DNA of 64,000 bases from Poecilobothrus nobilitatus (GCA_947095535.1 OX352774.1:207316965-207380964), one strand, 5' to 3'. Shown: positions 10,741 to 24,511, counted from the first letter of the stretch. Numbers and translations are program-made. Notes: generated from the sequence alone by a model not told the origin.

Positions 10741-12222
10741 TATATCCGTACGATAAGTATCGGGTATAATAAAATTACTCCTCCGTTTGTAACACCTCGA
10801 AATAAGCGAGCTAGATATACCTTCAAAATCAGCACGCTAACTCAAAAACTAAGAAAGCTAGAATCTTGAAATTTACACAAAATATTCTGGGAGCGATTTG
10901 TAAGTTTCCTATTTTTTTTTGGTTGAGTTCCGACCAAACTTCGGATAGCTCCCGAACAACTAACTTTTAGATCTCCACAATTTTTTTGAAATAGAGCCAT
11001 GAAATTTTAACTACTGATAGATATCATAAAAATATTAATTTTATGACTAAATTAATTTTTCTGTAGCCCCACCCGTTAAGGAGCTACAGCCCCGCAAAGT
11101 TTGACAAACCTCTATATTTAAATTGTTATAACACAAACTCTATAATGGATATTTTCAATCTGAAAATTCCAAACGATAGGTGCTATTATGAGCTTTACAA
11201 AAACGTATATAATAAATATATACTTGTGCTGTACGGTGTATAATTTACCGTTATGCGAAACTGAATTATTGCAAAATCCTTTAACCCTTTTATCTGCTAA
11301 ACGGTTTAAGTTGGAAAGTTGAAATTTTGACAGAAGTTAGATCTTTGAAAATAAGTATGAGTCATTTCAGAATTTTTTTTTGTATCACCCCCATGATACT
11401 TTTTTGTATCATTGTTTAGGAGCTGTAAGGGGTCAAAAACTGAAAATTTCCTATTTTTAAACACCTGTAACTTGAACACCTGTTAAAATTTTTTTAAAGT
11501 AATACATAAAAATTAAAGCTTTACTTTAAAAATTACAAGAGTTACTTGATTTTTTCAAATTTTCTAACAAAAGCGTTAAAGAAGCATTTTGTTTTACTCG
11601 ATAATTTGAAATTGTTGAGGATTTAATGCGTAGTACAAAAAAATGTAAATAAATAAACAACATAACGGTTGCTTGAAAATTTTTTATTTATATGATATTG
11701 ATATACATACATACTTATATAATATCATGTTTATTTACATATCGTATATGTCACTAGTGAATGAATGATAAGAGTATAGATGTATATTATATAGCGCCGT
11801 ATTTACATACATATATGTATTTTATTGTACTTATAAGAAATTATTCTATCAATGCAATATTTAAATATAATATAATTTATTTAATATTTAAAATTATATT
11901 TACTGTTTTGTACTTAGTAAATTTAATATACATTTACCGCTTAGTATTAAGTGGTACTATAGAATATTTGAAAAAGTTTTGGATTGATAATCGTTATGTG
12001 GAAGGTTAGAATCTGCTTTTGAAGAATGTATAAACATATATATAGTTTGAATATTATGTACAACCCATAGTTCTAGAAATTATAAAATTCACCCAAATTA
12101 TTTTAAAATACTAAAATATTAAAAAAATAATATTGTAAGCAGAGTGACAGGCTGTGAACATACTAACGGTTCGTACGGGTATCTAAGAGTTGACAAAGGC
12201 AACTGTATTCTTTCTCGTTTTT
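10741..12222 (+). mobile_element. DINE-1/HINE-like non-autonomous element, family A, copy 1
   Basis: This is nearly identical over its length to the copy at 51029-52632. The left end TATCCGTACGATAAG and the right end TTCGTACGGGTATC form subterminal inverted repeats (CCGTACGA/TCGTACGG). Near the right end a small stem, GTTGAC...GGCAAC, is followed by TTCTTTCTCGTTTT. It lacks the GTCC microsatellite of copy 2: ACCTTCAAA joins directly to TCAGCACGCTAAC near 10830. It also lacks about 50 bp around 11520. Its interior is homologous to family B (TTTACCGTTATG(C/T)GAAA; GAGCTAC(A/G)GCCCC). A GTCY microsatellite, subterminal inverted repeats and a 3' stem-loop are the recognised DINE-1/Helentron-associated layout. 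The frame at 11761-12009 is broken by an indel in copy 2 and is not coding. Confidence 0.8.
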
Positions 12223-13226
12223 TTTAATATTTTTTTTTTTAAATAAAAAAGAGATAACATGTGAGGAAACTTTTGCAAGGACATTTAATTTGACAAATGT
12301 TGAAGCGTAATAATATATGATTTTGATTAATAAAATGTTAAAAGTAAAAGAAAAACTATGAAGAAAAATTCTTAAACGTTATGTTGGAAACTGCAGCAGC
12401 AGGACTTCAGGACAAAAATATGTATTCTACAAATAATAATAAGAATACATTTATTAGAAATGATAGTAAAAAAACTTGTTAAAAAAGTTCTTAAAAATAA
12501 GTTAGATTTTATGATTTATGTTTGTTATAGAAATATGCAATCATACAATTATTTATTAATACGAATACATGTATTTATATATATAAATTGTACATAAATT
12601 GAGATTTGAATGCAACTTTATTTCTGAAATTGATTTATTAGTTAGGTTAATAACTTTTATATTATATTTGTTTTTTATTTTGATTTTTTAGTTGATCATA
12701 AAAATATGAAAGTATAATATTTATATTTAAGGCGCCATTTTTCTTTAGAAAGTTGTGGACAGTTACATATATAAATCATTTATGTAAATAAAAAAAAAAA
12801 AAATAAGGACACTTAAAGACAAATATTAAACTGCTCATAAAATTTTAGTTGCATACAATGTTGCAAATTCAAAAATGCATTTATCTTTTAATTTATACGG
12901 TATTTAGTTTACATTGTTTTAGTTTTATACGATCGTTGAATTACCAATTTAGTTCAATCTACATTTCTACAAATATTGCATTTGGTTTCACATTATTTCA
13001 ATTTATATTATGTATTTTTCTGTCGAATATTACAATTATTATTTACAGTAAATCAAGGGGGAGGGTGAATAAATAATAATAAAATAAAAATATGAATATT
13101 TAATTTTGGTTAAGAACTTGTTAGAACTTTTTATTAGTTATAAATTTTGAAAAAAAGGCAAACAATTGCATGTAGCCTAGAAATATGCAATTTTATTTGT
13201 TTTAATTAATTGTATATACTAAACAT
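12223..13226. other. unannotated AT-rich sequence
   Basis: Simple AT-rich DNA. The 75-codon frame at 12849-13076 has no recognisable motif and is within chance expectation. Confidence 0.45.
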
Positions 13227-13538
13227 TTAAAAGTTAATAGGGGGCTTTGGTAGCCTAGTGGGTAGGCGTGTGGAGTATTAACCGTGGGTGGGAAGGAGCG
13301 TGGGTTCAATCCCTGCACAGGTCGTAAGCGTGTTTTTCTTTCATATCACCCTTACGACCAAATATAATGTAAATATATAGTATATAATATAAACAAAATA
13401 AATAATATTAGTATATAATTTAATAATAGTATAAAAACCTATAATAGCCTTAGTAGCCGATGGTTCAATAATATTGCATTACATTTATGTATGTAATCTT
13501 AATATAAATAAATAAATAAATAAATTAAAAGTTAATAG
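13227..13538 (+). mobile_element. complete tRNA-derived SINE, family I, copy 2, with 14-bp target duplication
   Basis: TTAAAAGTTAATAG at 13227-13240 and 13525-13538 is a perfect 14-bp target-site duplication flanking a 284-bp element. The head has an A box (TAGCCTAGTGG, about 13251) and a B box (GGGTTCAATCCC, about 13301). GTCGTAAG at 13321-13328 pairs with CTTACGAC at 13351-13358, extended by CGTG/CACC. The tail ends with ACATTTATGT and an AAATAAATAAATAAATAAA run. Intact duplications imply a fairly recent insertion compared with its neighbours. Confidence 0.92.
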
Positions 13539-13608
13539 TACATTCACAAATACTTGATTTTGAGAAATTGAGATGATTTCGAAAATTGAGTTGATTTTCT
13601 CCGTTTTT

Positions 13609-14842
13609 AGCACATTTCCAAACAAATTTTGAAAAAATGTGCTTATTAGTTTCATTCCGTCGGTCCGTCCGTCTGTTTGTTTACAAAACTTCTACACCGT
13701 TAAAGATAGAGAAAAGTTTTAACCATGGGTAGGTCTTATAAAAAAATTAATTTTGTGGAACAACTTTTTTATGTAGCCATATCCATTACGGAGCTACGGC
13801 CCCTCAAACTTTGAAAAATCCCTATTTTTAAATGCATATATCTCATGTTCTGGCTAAGAATTTGTTTGAATTTGAAAACACAGGTATTTTTTTTAACTTT
13901 GTAAATTAATATCAAAATTATATCTACAATCTTTTTAAGTTTGGTATTTAAATTTACCGTTATGTGAAAACCAAATTTTGCATGATATTTCTACCTTCAT
14001 AACTCGGGAACGCTTTTAGATAGGGACTTGAAATTTTGAGAGCAGCGGGAACGCTTTTTGGAACCACCCCCTGTTTATGAGCTATTAGAGTTTATTGCAA
14101 TTTTTAAACACCTGTAACTTAGGCTTCTGCACACATTTTTCTTCGGCAAGGCAAAATATATGTGTGTTAATGGTTTCTTTTAATTGTATAGGGTTCTCAA
14201 ATTACAGCCCCCCAAAATTGCAAATAAGCCCCATTTTCAGATGTATATATCTCAGGTTCTGCGTAATAGTTTTACAATCTAACACTGGCAGAAGACCGAA
14301 AATTTTATTATACACATAAAGCAATATCAAAATTATGCAATATTTAGTAATTTACTTTTTAAATTTACCGTTAAGTGAAAACCACATTTTGCATGAAATT
14401 TTTTTTTTCGTAACTCCGGCACGCCTTTAGATAGGAACCTGAAGTTTTGAGACAAGAAATAACTTTTAAAATTAGTATAAGTTTGCTCAGACAATTTTTT
14501 TGCACCACCCCCTGTTTAAGAGCTATTAGGACTGAAAAATTGAAAATTTGCTATTTTTAGGCACCTGTAGTAAGCACCTGTACAAATTTTTCTTCGGCAT
14601 GACATAAAAATTAAAGCTCCAGTAATATATTTTTACGTAGGTTGATTTTTTTTTACTTATATATGGTTCCAGAATTACAGCCCCTCAAAATTCCAAAAAA
14701 GTTTTATTTTAACATTTTTTCTTATTTCAAAAAATTTCTAAAATTTTCAAATTTTTGTGCAAGTCACAATTCTAAACAGTTTGTATTGTCTTTTGGAAAT
14801 GTGCGCTTTTAAAAACTGTTGGTTTACATTCTACCTTGTTTT
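13609..14842 (+). mobile_element. DINE-like family B, copy 1 (full length)
   Basis: The left end GCACATTTCCAAA (13610) is complementary to TTTGGAAATGTGC near the right end (about 14793), giving subterminal inverted repeats. Just inside the left end AAATGTGC forms a small hairpin. TTAGTTTCATTCCGTCGG and GTCCGTCCGTCTGTTTG (a short GTCY microsatellite) follow, then TACAAAACTTCTACACCGTT. The interior carries two tandem-like modules around TTTACCGTTATGTGAAAACC (about 13958) and TTTACCGTTAAGTGAAAACC (about 14364). It ends with TTTACATTCTACCTTGTTTT. Seven other copies lie in this window. It has no coding capacity; the 74-codon frame at 14095-14319 is a shadow. Confidence 0.8.
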
Positions 14843-16489
14843 TCTTGATTTCCCATACATTTTTTAAAAATTTATCTGTGAAACAAAATCAACTCACTAC
14901 TAGATTTTCTGAAAACCACTTCAAAATCACGTTGTTTGGCCATGAAATTTCGATTTTTGTATTGATTATTTAAGATTTTTTTCCATAACCCTTGAATTGT
15001 TTTTTATTTGTCAAAATAAATATTTAAAATCATAACAATAAAAAATCAAAATTTTCTATTTTATTTTTGAAATTATGTTTATTTATGTTTTGTTGTTGCT
15101 TATTTAAAAAAAAATAAATAATTTTATTTATTTATTTTTGGCATATTTTTTATTGTATCAAAACAATAATATAAATATGCCAAAAATTAAATTCTTGATT
15201 TAAAAAGCGATTGTGAATACTTGATATTTTACTTGATTTTGTACATGATAATCAACTCGAAGTTTATGAACATACGATAATAAGCAACAATCATTTTACA
15301 ACAGATCAGATATTTTTTCTTTTTTATTTTTATTTAATTAATCATAATCATAATCATAAAACATAAGATAATATCTATCTAAATTCCCCAAATACTAAAA
15401 GAAAATCTAAAAGCCTATTATAAAATAAAAAAAGTCATCATTTCAGTCATCAAAAGTCAAAATTTGATTTTTGCTTAACCACCTTTCTCCATTTCTAGTT
15501 GTTAATTAATTTTGGAAATTGATTTTTGTATCATAAATGAATTTTTAAGTAATTTAAAATGAAAAAGACAATCCTCTATATTTTAACTTAGAATGAATTA
15601 GAATTAAATAAGACATATCAGAATTATTTGCTCGTTTGCTTAATGAATTTCAGCAAATCTCGACTGACATTTGAGTTAGCTTAATGTATGAGCTCATATG
15701 TACCTATCAATCAAAGTATAAACTAGCTCATTATTTGAGTTAAGATTTAAGTTGAATTTAGCATTTTAATTCCCTCATTTACGACTCTATTTTGAGTATT
15801 AAACAAATATCTTAGATAAGATACCTTATTGATACAATTTCTTACTATTAGAAAATGATTTTAATCCACTGTTGTTTTTTTAATTATTAAAATATTTAAC
15901 TACACTAATCTGCTTTAAAGGTTCTTTAAAAAAGTTTCAGTTTTTTCATTTAATTGTGGAATTTTAAAATTATTATTCTTGGAATTTCGAAAAAAAAAAA
16001 AAATTCTCGTGTAAATTTCAAGTAGAAAACTTTTGACAGAATTTAATTATGTGCAATAAATGTATAGATGTTCTTCAAAATCAGCCTTTAAACAATACAT
16101 ATTTTCATTTCGAGGGTAAATGATAGAAAAGCTCTTATTTCACACTTATCAATCATTTTGTATTATCTAAAATTATTGTAGAAAAAGAAGCCATTAAAAG
16201 CAACAAGAAGAAAATTCCGTATAGGAAAATGTAAAATACCTTCAAAGTGTTGTTGTTTACAATCGAAATTTTTTAAAAATTTATTTTATGTTATTTTTTT
16301 TTTACCATAACTTCTTGAATTTTCCATTTTATTCTTGTCAGATAAATCTATTTTAAGAACTGAATTGAACTTTGATTTAAAAATTTTTAAAATATTTGTT
16401 GTTAAAGTTCAAATAAGGCATGATAATTAATTTGAGGTTAATTTTATTAAATTAAATTGGTTATGACTTATTATTAATGGTTGAGGATA
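14843..16489. other. unannotated AT-rich sequence
   Basis: It includes a short TCATAA tandem (about 15340-15358) and an AATAAATAATTTTATTTATTTATT palindromic stretch near 15110. No genes were recognised. Confidence 0.45.
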
Positions 16490-16925
16490 AATTTGCCAAA
16501 AAAGATATTTTAATTATAAATAAATTATTTGTGCCGTGTACTTTTGATTTCATCTTCAATCACGATTTAAAATCACTTCTATTAAAACATTACAAAAATT
16601 TGCATATTTCAAAAATAAAATAGAAAATCTAAAAAAAAAAAACTGAACGGTATTGTTCTCATGTGCACAGTGCTGTTCAATGACCCGAATTAAACCATTT
16701 TCATATAAACTAAAAGTTTTTATTTGATTTTTCTGATATATTTTTTTTTGTCAATTTTAATCTTAAAGTTCACCTCGTTTTCTTTTTTTCCTCTCTTTAT
16801 CACGATATTGGTTACTCTTTTAAATTGCACAATATAAAAAGAATAAAAATAAGAGGATAGAAAACGTGTATAAAATCGCGAAAAAGTTGCATATCAATGT
16901 TGTCATTTATGATTTTTTTGTTATT
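16490..16925 (-). repeat. family E interspersed repeat, copy 1 (inverted)
   Basis: On the minus strand this aligns in order with 55615-56090. Shared blocks are ATAAATG(A/T)CAACA, TTTTTCGCGA, ACACGTT(A/T)TCTAT, TTTAAAAGAGTAA, AATTGACAAAAA, TAGTTTATA, TTCAATGACC-type sequence and AATCGTGATTGAAGATGA. Agreement is roughly three-quarters by eye with many indels. The class is unknown and no coding sequence was seen. Boundaries are approximate. Confidence 0.6.
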
Positions 16926-18519
16926 TTTTTTCTAAAATTTTTTTTCTTTCAAAAACTAAGAAAAAAAGAAACATAGTAAAGGAATTATATTTTTTACATT
17001 TCGTTTATATGTCGACATCATTGTTATTTTACTTTATTTACATCTCAATTTATTAACTGAAGCGTTTAAAATCAGTTTCTAAGTTACGCTTTAAAAAAAG
17101 TATCACGCGTTTGATATATGTTAGGTATTTAGGTTCAATTTTAGTTACAGTTTCATATGAAAATAAAATTATAAAATTTTTGAGTACATGTATTGAGTAC
17201 ATGACTAACAAATTTTCAATGTAATCTAGTAAAATTTATTTATATCAGACAAAAGGTTCGACACAATGCATTTATATTATTAGTTCATCGAACAGTTCTT
17301 TCTGTCTTATCAACAATTAGCGGTTGTTATTGAAAAAGTAAGATAACGGAACTAAAGTTCTTTTCTTATTTGAAATTTTTTTGATAATTCTTAGGGCCGT
17401 ATGATCTCCTTAGTATTACAGCTTAGATCATTAACAATTTTATGTTGACATCGGTATTAAAAAAATATGTGCTACCAGTATCGAAACCAATTATGTGATC
17501 GTAATCACGCTGCAGTTTATTCTAGAATACAAATAATATTTTACTTGTGAAAATTGAAATTATATTTAAAAAAAAAAACTTTAATAATTTTTGATAAAAA
17601 AAATTGATTGTTGATTTTTACAATATTTTATTTTAATTTTTTTTGACGTTTAGATATAACTTGAAAAAAAAACTAGTACAGATAACATGAAATGGGAGTG
17701 TCTAGAAAGATAAATTTAATCACAATGTCAACATAGAATTTGAAATTTAAACCAGATCAAATCTGAAATGTTATTGCTATCGATGTGGTATTATTTGTGG
17801 GATAATACTTATGTTAACATAAAAGGCTCTTTTTCCCTCAAACGAATGTTGATTCTTTTGCAAAAGTTTCTTCAATGTGCCTTTTTCTGTTATAGCTTTG
17901 AATTTACTTTCCAATATTACATTTTGAAACATGAAAGCATTTCATTAAAAAATATTATTAGAAACTGCAAAACAAAAAAAAATAATTTTAACACTAAATA
18001 ACTTTTGGACGTCATTTTTCGTCATTCACATCATTATTGAGCAATTATAATACGGCTTCAAAACAGTTAGGTTTTTAATTTTTATTTTTTTGATACTTTT
18101 TACTTAGAAACAATTATTTGCATTTCCATTTTATATGATTTATATTCACTCGTTGTTTTTATTGACTTGTAAATGCCATTTAATTAAAAATTCATTGTTG
18201 AACCTGAGTCAAACATAATTTTGAACATTTAAGTTTTTGTTTTTTAAATAAAATATTGTATGTTGTAATTCTTTGTATTTTTTTTGTAAATTTTAATTAA
18301 ATAAATTCACAAAATTATTATAATACGTGCTGGTGCAGTGTAGGTGGAGTGGAGATATAGTTTAGAATAAAAAATGGTATATATGTAATTAAATTATAAT
18401 GAAATTAATGTAATTTTTGCACTTGGAATGCTTTAAAACCTATAAAAAAAATTAAAAAAACATTTTAATTTTGACCAAAACATAATAAACAAGTAATAAA
18501 GAAACTAAAGGATTTCAAA
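16926..18519. other. unannotated AT-rich sequence
   Basis: A 77-codon plus-strand frame at 17768-18001 has a mixed composition but no motif that I recognise. The rest is low-complexity DNA. Confidence 0.4.
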
Positions 18520-19130
18520 AAAGCACAGAAACAGGAGCTTTAATTTTTGTGTACTTATTTCTAAAAAAAATTTAAACAATTGCTTAAAAATAGAGAATTT
18601 TGAGTTGTTCAGCCCTTATTTAACGGGGGTGACACAAAAATATTTTCTGAAATGACTTATACTTATTTCCAATGATTTGACTCCTTTCAAAATTTCAAGT
18701 TCCTAACTTAAACGATTTGGAACAAAAAAGCGGTTAAGAATTGTGCTTACATTGAGTTTTGCATAACGAGTTTTGTATTTTAAAATACCGTATGGCAAAA
18801 TTATATATTTATTATATACATATTTTATAAAGCTTATAAAATCGACTATCGTTTAGAATTGAAGAACATAATGGTGTTAGTGTTATAATAATTTAAATAT
18901 AGAGCTTTCCGAACTTTGGGAGACTGTAATGGATGCGTAATGGATGGAGCTATAGAAAAAAATTACTCCATAAACGTCTTTTTTTGCGATGTTTATCCGT
19001 AGTTAAAATTTTCGTGCTTTGTTTTGAACGGGGTAGAAGTTTTGTAAAAAACTAGACGGACAGACAGACAGAGTAAAACTAATAGACACATTTTTTCAAA
19101 ATTTTTTGCAAAAATGTGCTAAAAAAGTAA
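18520..19130 (-). mobile_element. DINE-like family B, copy 2 (3'-truncated)
   Basis: Read on the minus strand it starts with AGCACATTTTTGCAAAAAAT near 19120. It passes GTCTGTCTGTCCGTCTAG and TACAAAACTTCTACCCCGTT and reaches the GTAAGCACAATTC and GGAGCTTTAATTTTTGTG modules. The terminal GGAAATGTGCGC end is missing. Confidence 0.75.
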
Positions 19131-20030
19131 AGTATCACTTTAACCAGCAAAATTTATTTAATAAATTCATTTTTACAAAAACTAAATCGGATTAAAAATA
19201 TTGTCAAAACATTTTTTTTGGGTGTTACAAAAGCTGCAATAAATTTAAAAGTGTTATGATGATCCATTGATTTAGCATGGTACAAATTGGATTTTGATTT
19301 GAATTGGATAGCATGCGATTTTCACAACTAAGTTTAAACAAAAGGAAATTAGAAGTTTGAATTGGATTATCCTAAAATTTCAACCCAATTTTCGCAGAAA
19401 ACTTAAATATTTTACATTTACTTGAGAATATTTATTTGTATACAAATGGAAGTTGTTTACTAAAAGAAATTTAGAAAGTTGAATCATACATAGCCTTCCG
19501 CTTACTTAAATCCTGTTTTTTTTTGGACAGATTCAAATGTGGTTTCTTTATCCAATGCGTTGGTTAAGAACAATTAATTTCTTTGCTGACACCATTACAA
19601 ATATTTATTTACATTATTTTATTTTAATTGCATTTACTGCCTATTGTTTTAAATATATATGGACTTCTGTCTACTTACAGAACTTATATACCGTCTGAAT
19701 TAAATTAGTGAAATTTTAACAACGGATCGATCTCATTAACCACAAACAATCGGTTAACCATTTTTTTTTGCACGCTCTAGAAATGAATTTCTTCGTATAT
19801 TATTGGTGTATGTTTAACTAAATTTTGGAGCAGTACAACGGAAAAGGAAAAAATAGGAAAAAAGAAGGAATTGGAGGTTACAAACTATAAACTTGTAGTT
19901 TTAAGAGAATTATTCTGTGTTAAATTAAGTTAGAAGAAGCCTAGAAGATGTCACCTTTCAAACTATATACAAATAAGTTTTTACATACTATCTTGATAAG
20001 AAAAGTTTTAAATAATTTTCTTCTTCTTGT
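19131..20030. other. unannotated AT-rich sequence
   Basis: No recognisable genes or repeat partners within this window. Confidence 0.4.
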
Positions 20031-20290
20031 TTACCTTTGAGAAATAGGGTTTTTACAAAATCTAGTTTCCTGATTCAGTTTAGTGCTATCAATTTTACTT
20101 GTTCTTGTAATAGTTCTTCTCCATGTGTTCCTAGGTCTGCCTACTTTCTTTTTCTTTGGGGATTTTAATCTAACGCCTATTTAACAATGGAATTCTACTT
20201 AGTATGTTCCATTTCTATCTATATACTTTCTGCTTCCACTAATAACTTCTACGAAGAGGTTTTTGCAGCATCATAATTCTTCATTTCGGT
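20031..20290 (-). pseudogene. non-LTR retrotransposon ORF2 C-terminal fragment (RTE-like)
   Basis: The minus strand encodes the conserved tail found after the reverse transcriptase in many insect RTE-type elements. From high to low coordinate one frame reads EMEHTK, stop, NSIVK, stop, ALD, stop, NPQRKRK, corresponding to the family pattern GHTLRK..NSI.KQAL.WNPQGKRK. A frameshift within the lysine codons then leads to VGRPRNTWRRTI followed by about 25 further codons. A TAA at 20031-20033 ends the frame. Codons expected to be TGG appear as stops, which is typical of decay. The reverse transcriptase domain itself is not present next to it. The assignment rests on the GRPRNTWRRTI motif and the ordered upstream matches. 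Confidence 0.75.
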
Positions 20291-21049
20291 GACATTTCAG
20301 GTAATCTGCAGTTTATTTATATGAATGGTTCGTTTTTTCGTCAGGTTGAATTACAATGAACAGAAAAATTGATTTTACTCAGGAGTAGGATATTTTGATT
20401 TTCGTAATTTTGCCTACTGGCATATTATTGCCACTATTATTATGGTTGCTACCTTTCAACCTACAAATAAGGTATCAGATAGTTGTTAAATTTTCCTTGT
20501 TAGGAAAAATTTTAAATTAAATTAAATATTTATTAAGGGAAATATTATATTATGTATTCAATTTTTAATGAAAAATAATTCTCCAATATTTAAAATCTAA
20601 ATTAATGAATAATATATTTTGAAATAATTAATTGAACCCATTAATTACAATGGTATTATAATTAAAACCAAAATTTTAAAATAAAATTGAGTAGGTATTG
20701 GCTTATTGTAACATTAAAAGTCTTTTTTTTTTTTATTTTCTGATAATAATTGATAATGGTATTGATTACATATTATTCAAAATAATAAAAATAATAATTC
20801 GGAAAAATATTTATTATTTATATGATATAAGAGTTATAAAAGACCTATTAATTATTTGATAATTAAAAATTATAATTGATACTTAAAAATAAAATATTAA
20901 TTAAACTTTAATTAAAAGAAAAATATTAAATTATTTTTGTATTTAATGCAATTACAAAATATTATGAGCTTTGTATAAATTCTCGTTAATATAAAAGATA
21001 AAAATGCGTGAATTTTTATAAATCAATATTATATTATACAATTTTTCAC
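20291..21049. other. unannotated AT-rich sequence
   Basis: It may include further decayed sequence from the neighbouring non-LTR element near 20291-20400. The remainder is simple AT-rich DNA. Confidence 0.35.
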
Positions 21050-21390
21050 TATTTGATATTTAGATTTACCGTTATGTGAAAATAAAATTTTGCAGGAATT
21101 TGGTTGTCCAGCACGTTTTCATTTAGATCCTTGAAATTTTGATTTAATCTTTCATAGATTTACCATAAGTTACTTCGGAAATTTTTTTTTTTGTTCCTGT
21201 TCCTGCTGAAGAGCTATTAAGGGTTAAATCTTGAAATATACTATTTTTTGGTCACTTTTTTTTAGATGATGCCAATTTTTTTTAGAAAATTTTGGAAATG
21301 TTGGAGCTTATCTAAACTGTTTTTATTATCTTTTGAAAATCTGGGATTTTAAAAACCATTGGTTTTACATTCTGTTTAATGTTAGGTTTT
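21050..21390 (+). mobile_element. DINE-like family B, copy 3 (5'-truncated)
   Basis: It begins within the module TTTACCGTTATGTGAAAATA and continues through GAAGAGCTATTAAGGGTTAA. It ends at TTTTGAAAATCTGGGATTTT and TGGTTTTACATTCTG, matching the right half of the copy at 13609. Confidence 0.65.
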
Positions 21391-24369
21391 ATAATACAGT
21401 GAATTCTCCCAAATAAAATAAATTTGTATTTTGCAAAGAAAAAATTGACACTAAACTCGTACATTGCAAATTAAATGTGCTGTTTATTATACTTAAGATA
21501 AATTTGTTACATATTCTTTTATAAATATGATCATAATTAGCTGAAAAAATTATTGCTCGAAAAGTTGACCAATTAAACTCATATAGTATAGGAAATATTT
21601 TTTATTTCTGCAAATCACTTCAGTGGGTAAGTAACAAGTCAGTGCTTTTATGACTTATTCCGTCAGAACATAATCAGAGTAGTTACTTTTTTATTCCTTT
21701 TTCTAAGTCTAAAGTTGCACTAAAAGGTTGAAGTCCAGTGATTACTTATGCGTTTACTCAGTCTATATTAATTTAAAAAGGATATATTTTAATAACTTAC
21801 AGAAATACGGTACGAGCGACTAAGTTTTTGATCATTATACCATTCTTTAAAAATAAAATAGTAAATAATTTTCTAGATAGATATTGGATTTCTTATTAAA
21901 TGCTTACATATGAATATTTAGCATCATGTACGTTGTATTAGAATATAGAATTCTTTAGTTTTTTTAAGTTTTCCCTTAATATAAATAAACTTTTTAAAAT
22001 CTTATTTCGTATTAATTTAGTTTAAAAAAATTATACAATATATTCGGCATTGAAGTCCTGAATTTCTGACTCAAAAATGTAAAGAATTACATTTTCATTT
22101 AAAGTAAAAATAAAAAAAAAATTTTCGATTTCTCGGTAAAACTTATATTTTGCATGGAATTTTCTTTTATTTGCTGTTCATTTCAATTGAAATTGAAATT
22201 TTATTAAAATCAAAAAACTGAGGAGGTGATTGTAAACGAACAATTCATTTATTTTTTAGTAGTAACAGTCTTTTTTTTTATTTAAATTTGTTTTTTATTT
22301 CTTTACTATCTTCTTTTTTTTTATAGAAAATTTTTATATTAAATGATGATTGAATTCATATTGATTTTTTTTCAGCCTTCGAAAATTATAAAAACCATAC
22401 AAAGGGATAAATTAAAATTAAGAAAAACGTTGGAATAAATAACTTTTAAATTTTTAAATATTTTTCACACAATTGTGATTTAACGACTGCCCATCCCATG
22501 ATACATTTTGAAAAAAAACTGTATAACAAAAAAATCTGAAATATCAAAATATAAAAAAAATAAAATTTTTAATGTTTGAAAGTTTTAAAGCAAAAGATTT
22601 ACAAAAATAAATCTATGTGAGTCTAAGTAAAAATCCCCATGAGTTGGGAGAAAAAAGCTAAAGATAATTCAAGTCTCGCGGAAAAAAATTGAAATGAAAA
22701 TTGTCGTGCACCCGCAGGTATTTTTCGAATATGGAAACCAAGGTCAAATCTTCTTCAAAAATAGCTTTTCAAATTTAACAGTACTTTTCTTAATAGAGAA
22801 TGCAACCTTTTTAGAAAAACATTTTCGGTGCTTTAAAACATTGCCCATCATTTACAAAAAAAAAAAAAAACTACATTTTTAAACTAAAGAAAAACTAAAA
22901 GCAACATTTTTTATAAAAAATAAAAATAAATAAGAAAAAATTTTAAGTGTGGTATGATTGAAGTCATCTGGTCCGGACTATATGGTTTCTCTTTATTTCT
23001 GTTTCTGAAATAACAAAAAAACCACTTTTTTATTCATTCTCGTATTTATTTAAAAAAAAAAAAAACAGGAGCAAGAAAATTACAAAAAAACACAACACAT
23101 TTTATTTACAAGAGGAAAATGAAAGTGCAAAGCTAAAGCGGCACATTCACCACCGACCAGACCATATCATTTATTATTTGTTTTCTATTATACAAATTTC
23201 AACAGAATATTATAAAATCTCGTTTTTGTTTTTCCTTTAATTTTATGAAACATGGTATACATTTACACATTCACATTATTTTAATATATGCTCATATCTT
23301 TAAAATTTAATAATTGTTGCTTATATTAATATCCTCTCTTTTCTGTTCTGATTCTATTATTTGTTGTCTTCAAATGCATTTGAATAACCCTTGTATTTTA
23401 CAGCAATCGCGAATCATAAAAAATTCAACGAGAAAATCATGAAAATACAGTTCTAGTAAATTTTTATTATATTTTCCAACATTATAAAATATTTTTATAC
23501 CAGAATATTTATACTATTTGGGTTAATGTTGTTTTTGAGTTTTCGAATGCAATTTAAATGGAGTTGAAGAGTTTTTTGGAGGATAATGAAAGAAAAAGGA
23601 AATATTTTTATGTATGTATATAATCAAATAATAAAAAGTGAAAAAATAAAAACTAAAATAAAAATAAATGGAATGATTCCAATGATATTTTGTTCCAATA
23701 AATTTCTTATTTTAATTTTTTTCTTTTATAATTTGTAAAATTGATTTTATGTAAATGAAACTGTTAATGTGTCAAAAATTGGAAAAAAATAAAAGTTTAA
23801 AATTGTTTTTTTTTTTGTTAGAAGGGATAGATTTTTTTTATGAAATTTAAGAAGAAAGAAGTTGGAAATAGAATTAAAAAATTTTGTCATAGAATTTAAG
23901 AAAGTTGTCTGTCTTCAACACAGCGCCGACTGCAAGAACATAAAACTTGCACAAAATTTTTAGATTAAAAAAAAAAAGTTTTCACACAAAATAAATTGCA
24001 TATTAGTAAAAAGGACTTAAAAACAAATCATATGAAAATTAGGACGAACCTAAAAGGGTGTTGAATCAGAAAGGTTTCTAAGAAAATGTTGTTGCAGGCA
24101 ATACAATGAATAGGAAATAATGTTATGTTAAGTGGTAAAGAAAATCAAAAACGTTGGGAATTATACCTTTGGGTTAGATATTTATTTTATCTATTGTATA
24201 TCTGTTATTCCTTGTAAGATAATTGAAACTTAAAAATAATATTTTTTAAATTAAAATAATGAATTATGAAACCTGTATGAAAATAAATCAAGGTTATAAT
24301 ATATTTAGCACTACATTTGTGTAATCTTAAAGGAGACGAGTTATAGATATGAAAAAGTATAATAATATA
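21391..24369. other. unannotated AT-rich sequence
   Basis: Homopolymer A runs occur at about 22856-22870 and 23050-23064. The 62-codon frame at 22694-22882 ends in one of them. No motif or repeat partner was recognised. Confidence 0.45.
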
Positions 24370-24511
24370 TTCTTGCTCAGAATTGAATTCTAAATCGATT
24401 TATTCATGTCTACACTACAAATCAAAAAATAAACGAGCTACACTAATTCTACACTACAAATCAAAAATAAACGAGGTAGGATTCTGAAATTATTAATATA
24501 TCACCTTTGTA

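Noticed and set aside
11761..12009. 82-codon open frame within family A
   Set aside because: The corresponding sequence in the copy at 52183 has an indel that breaks the frame, so it is not conserved as protein.
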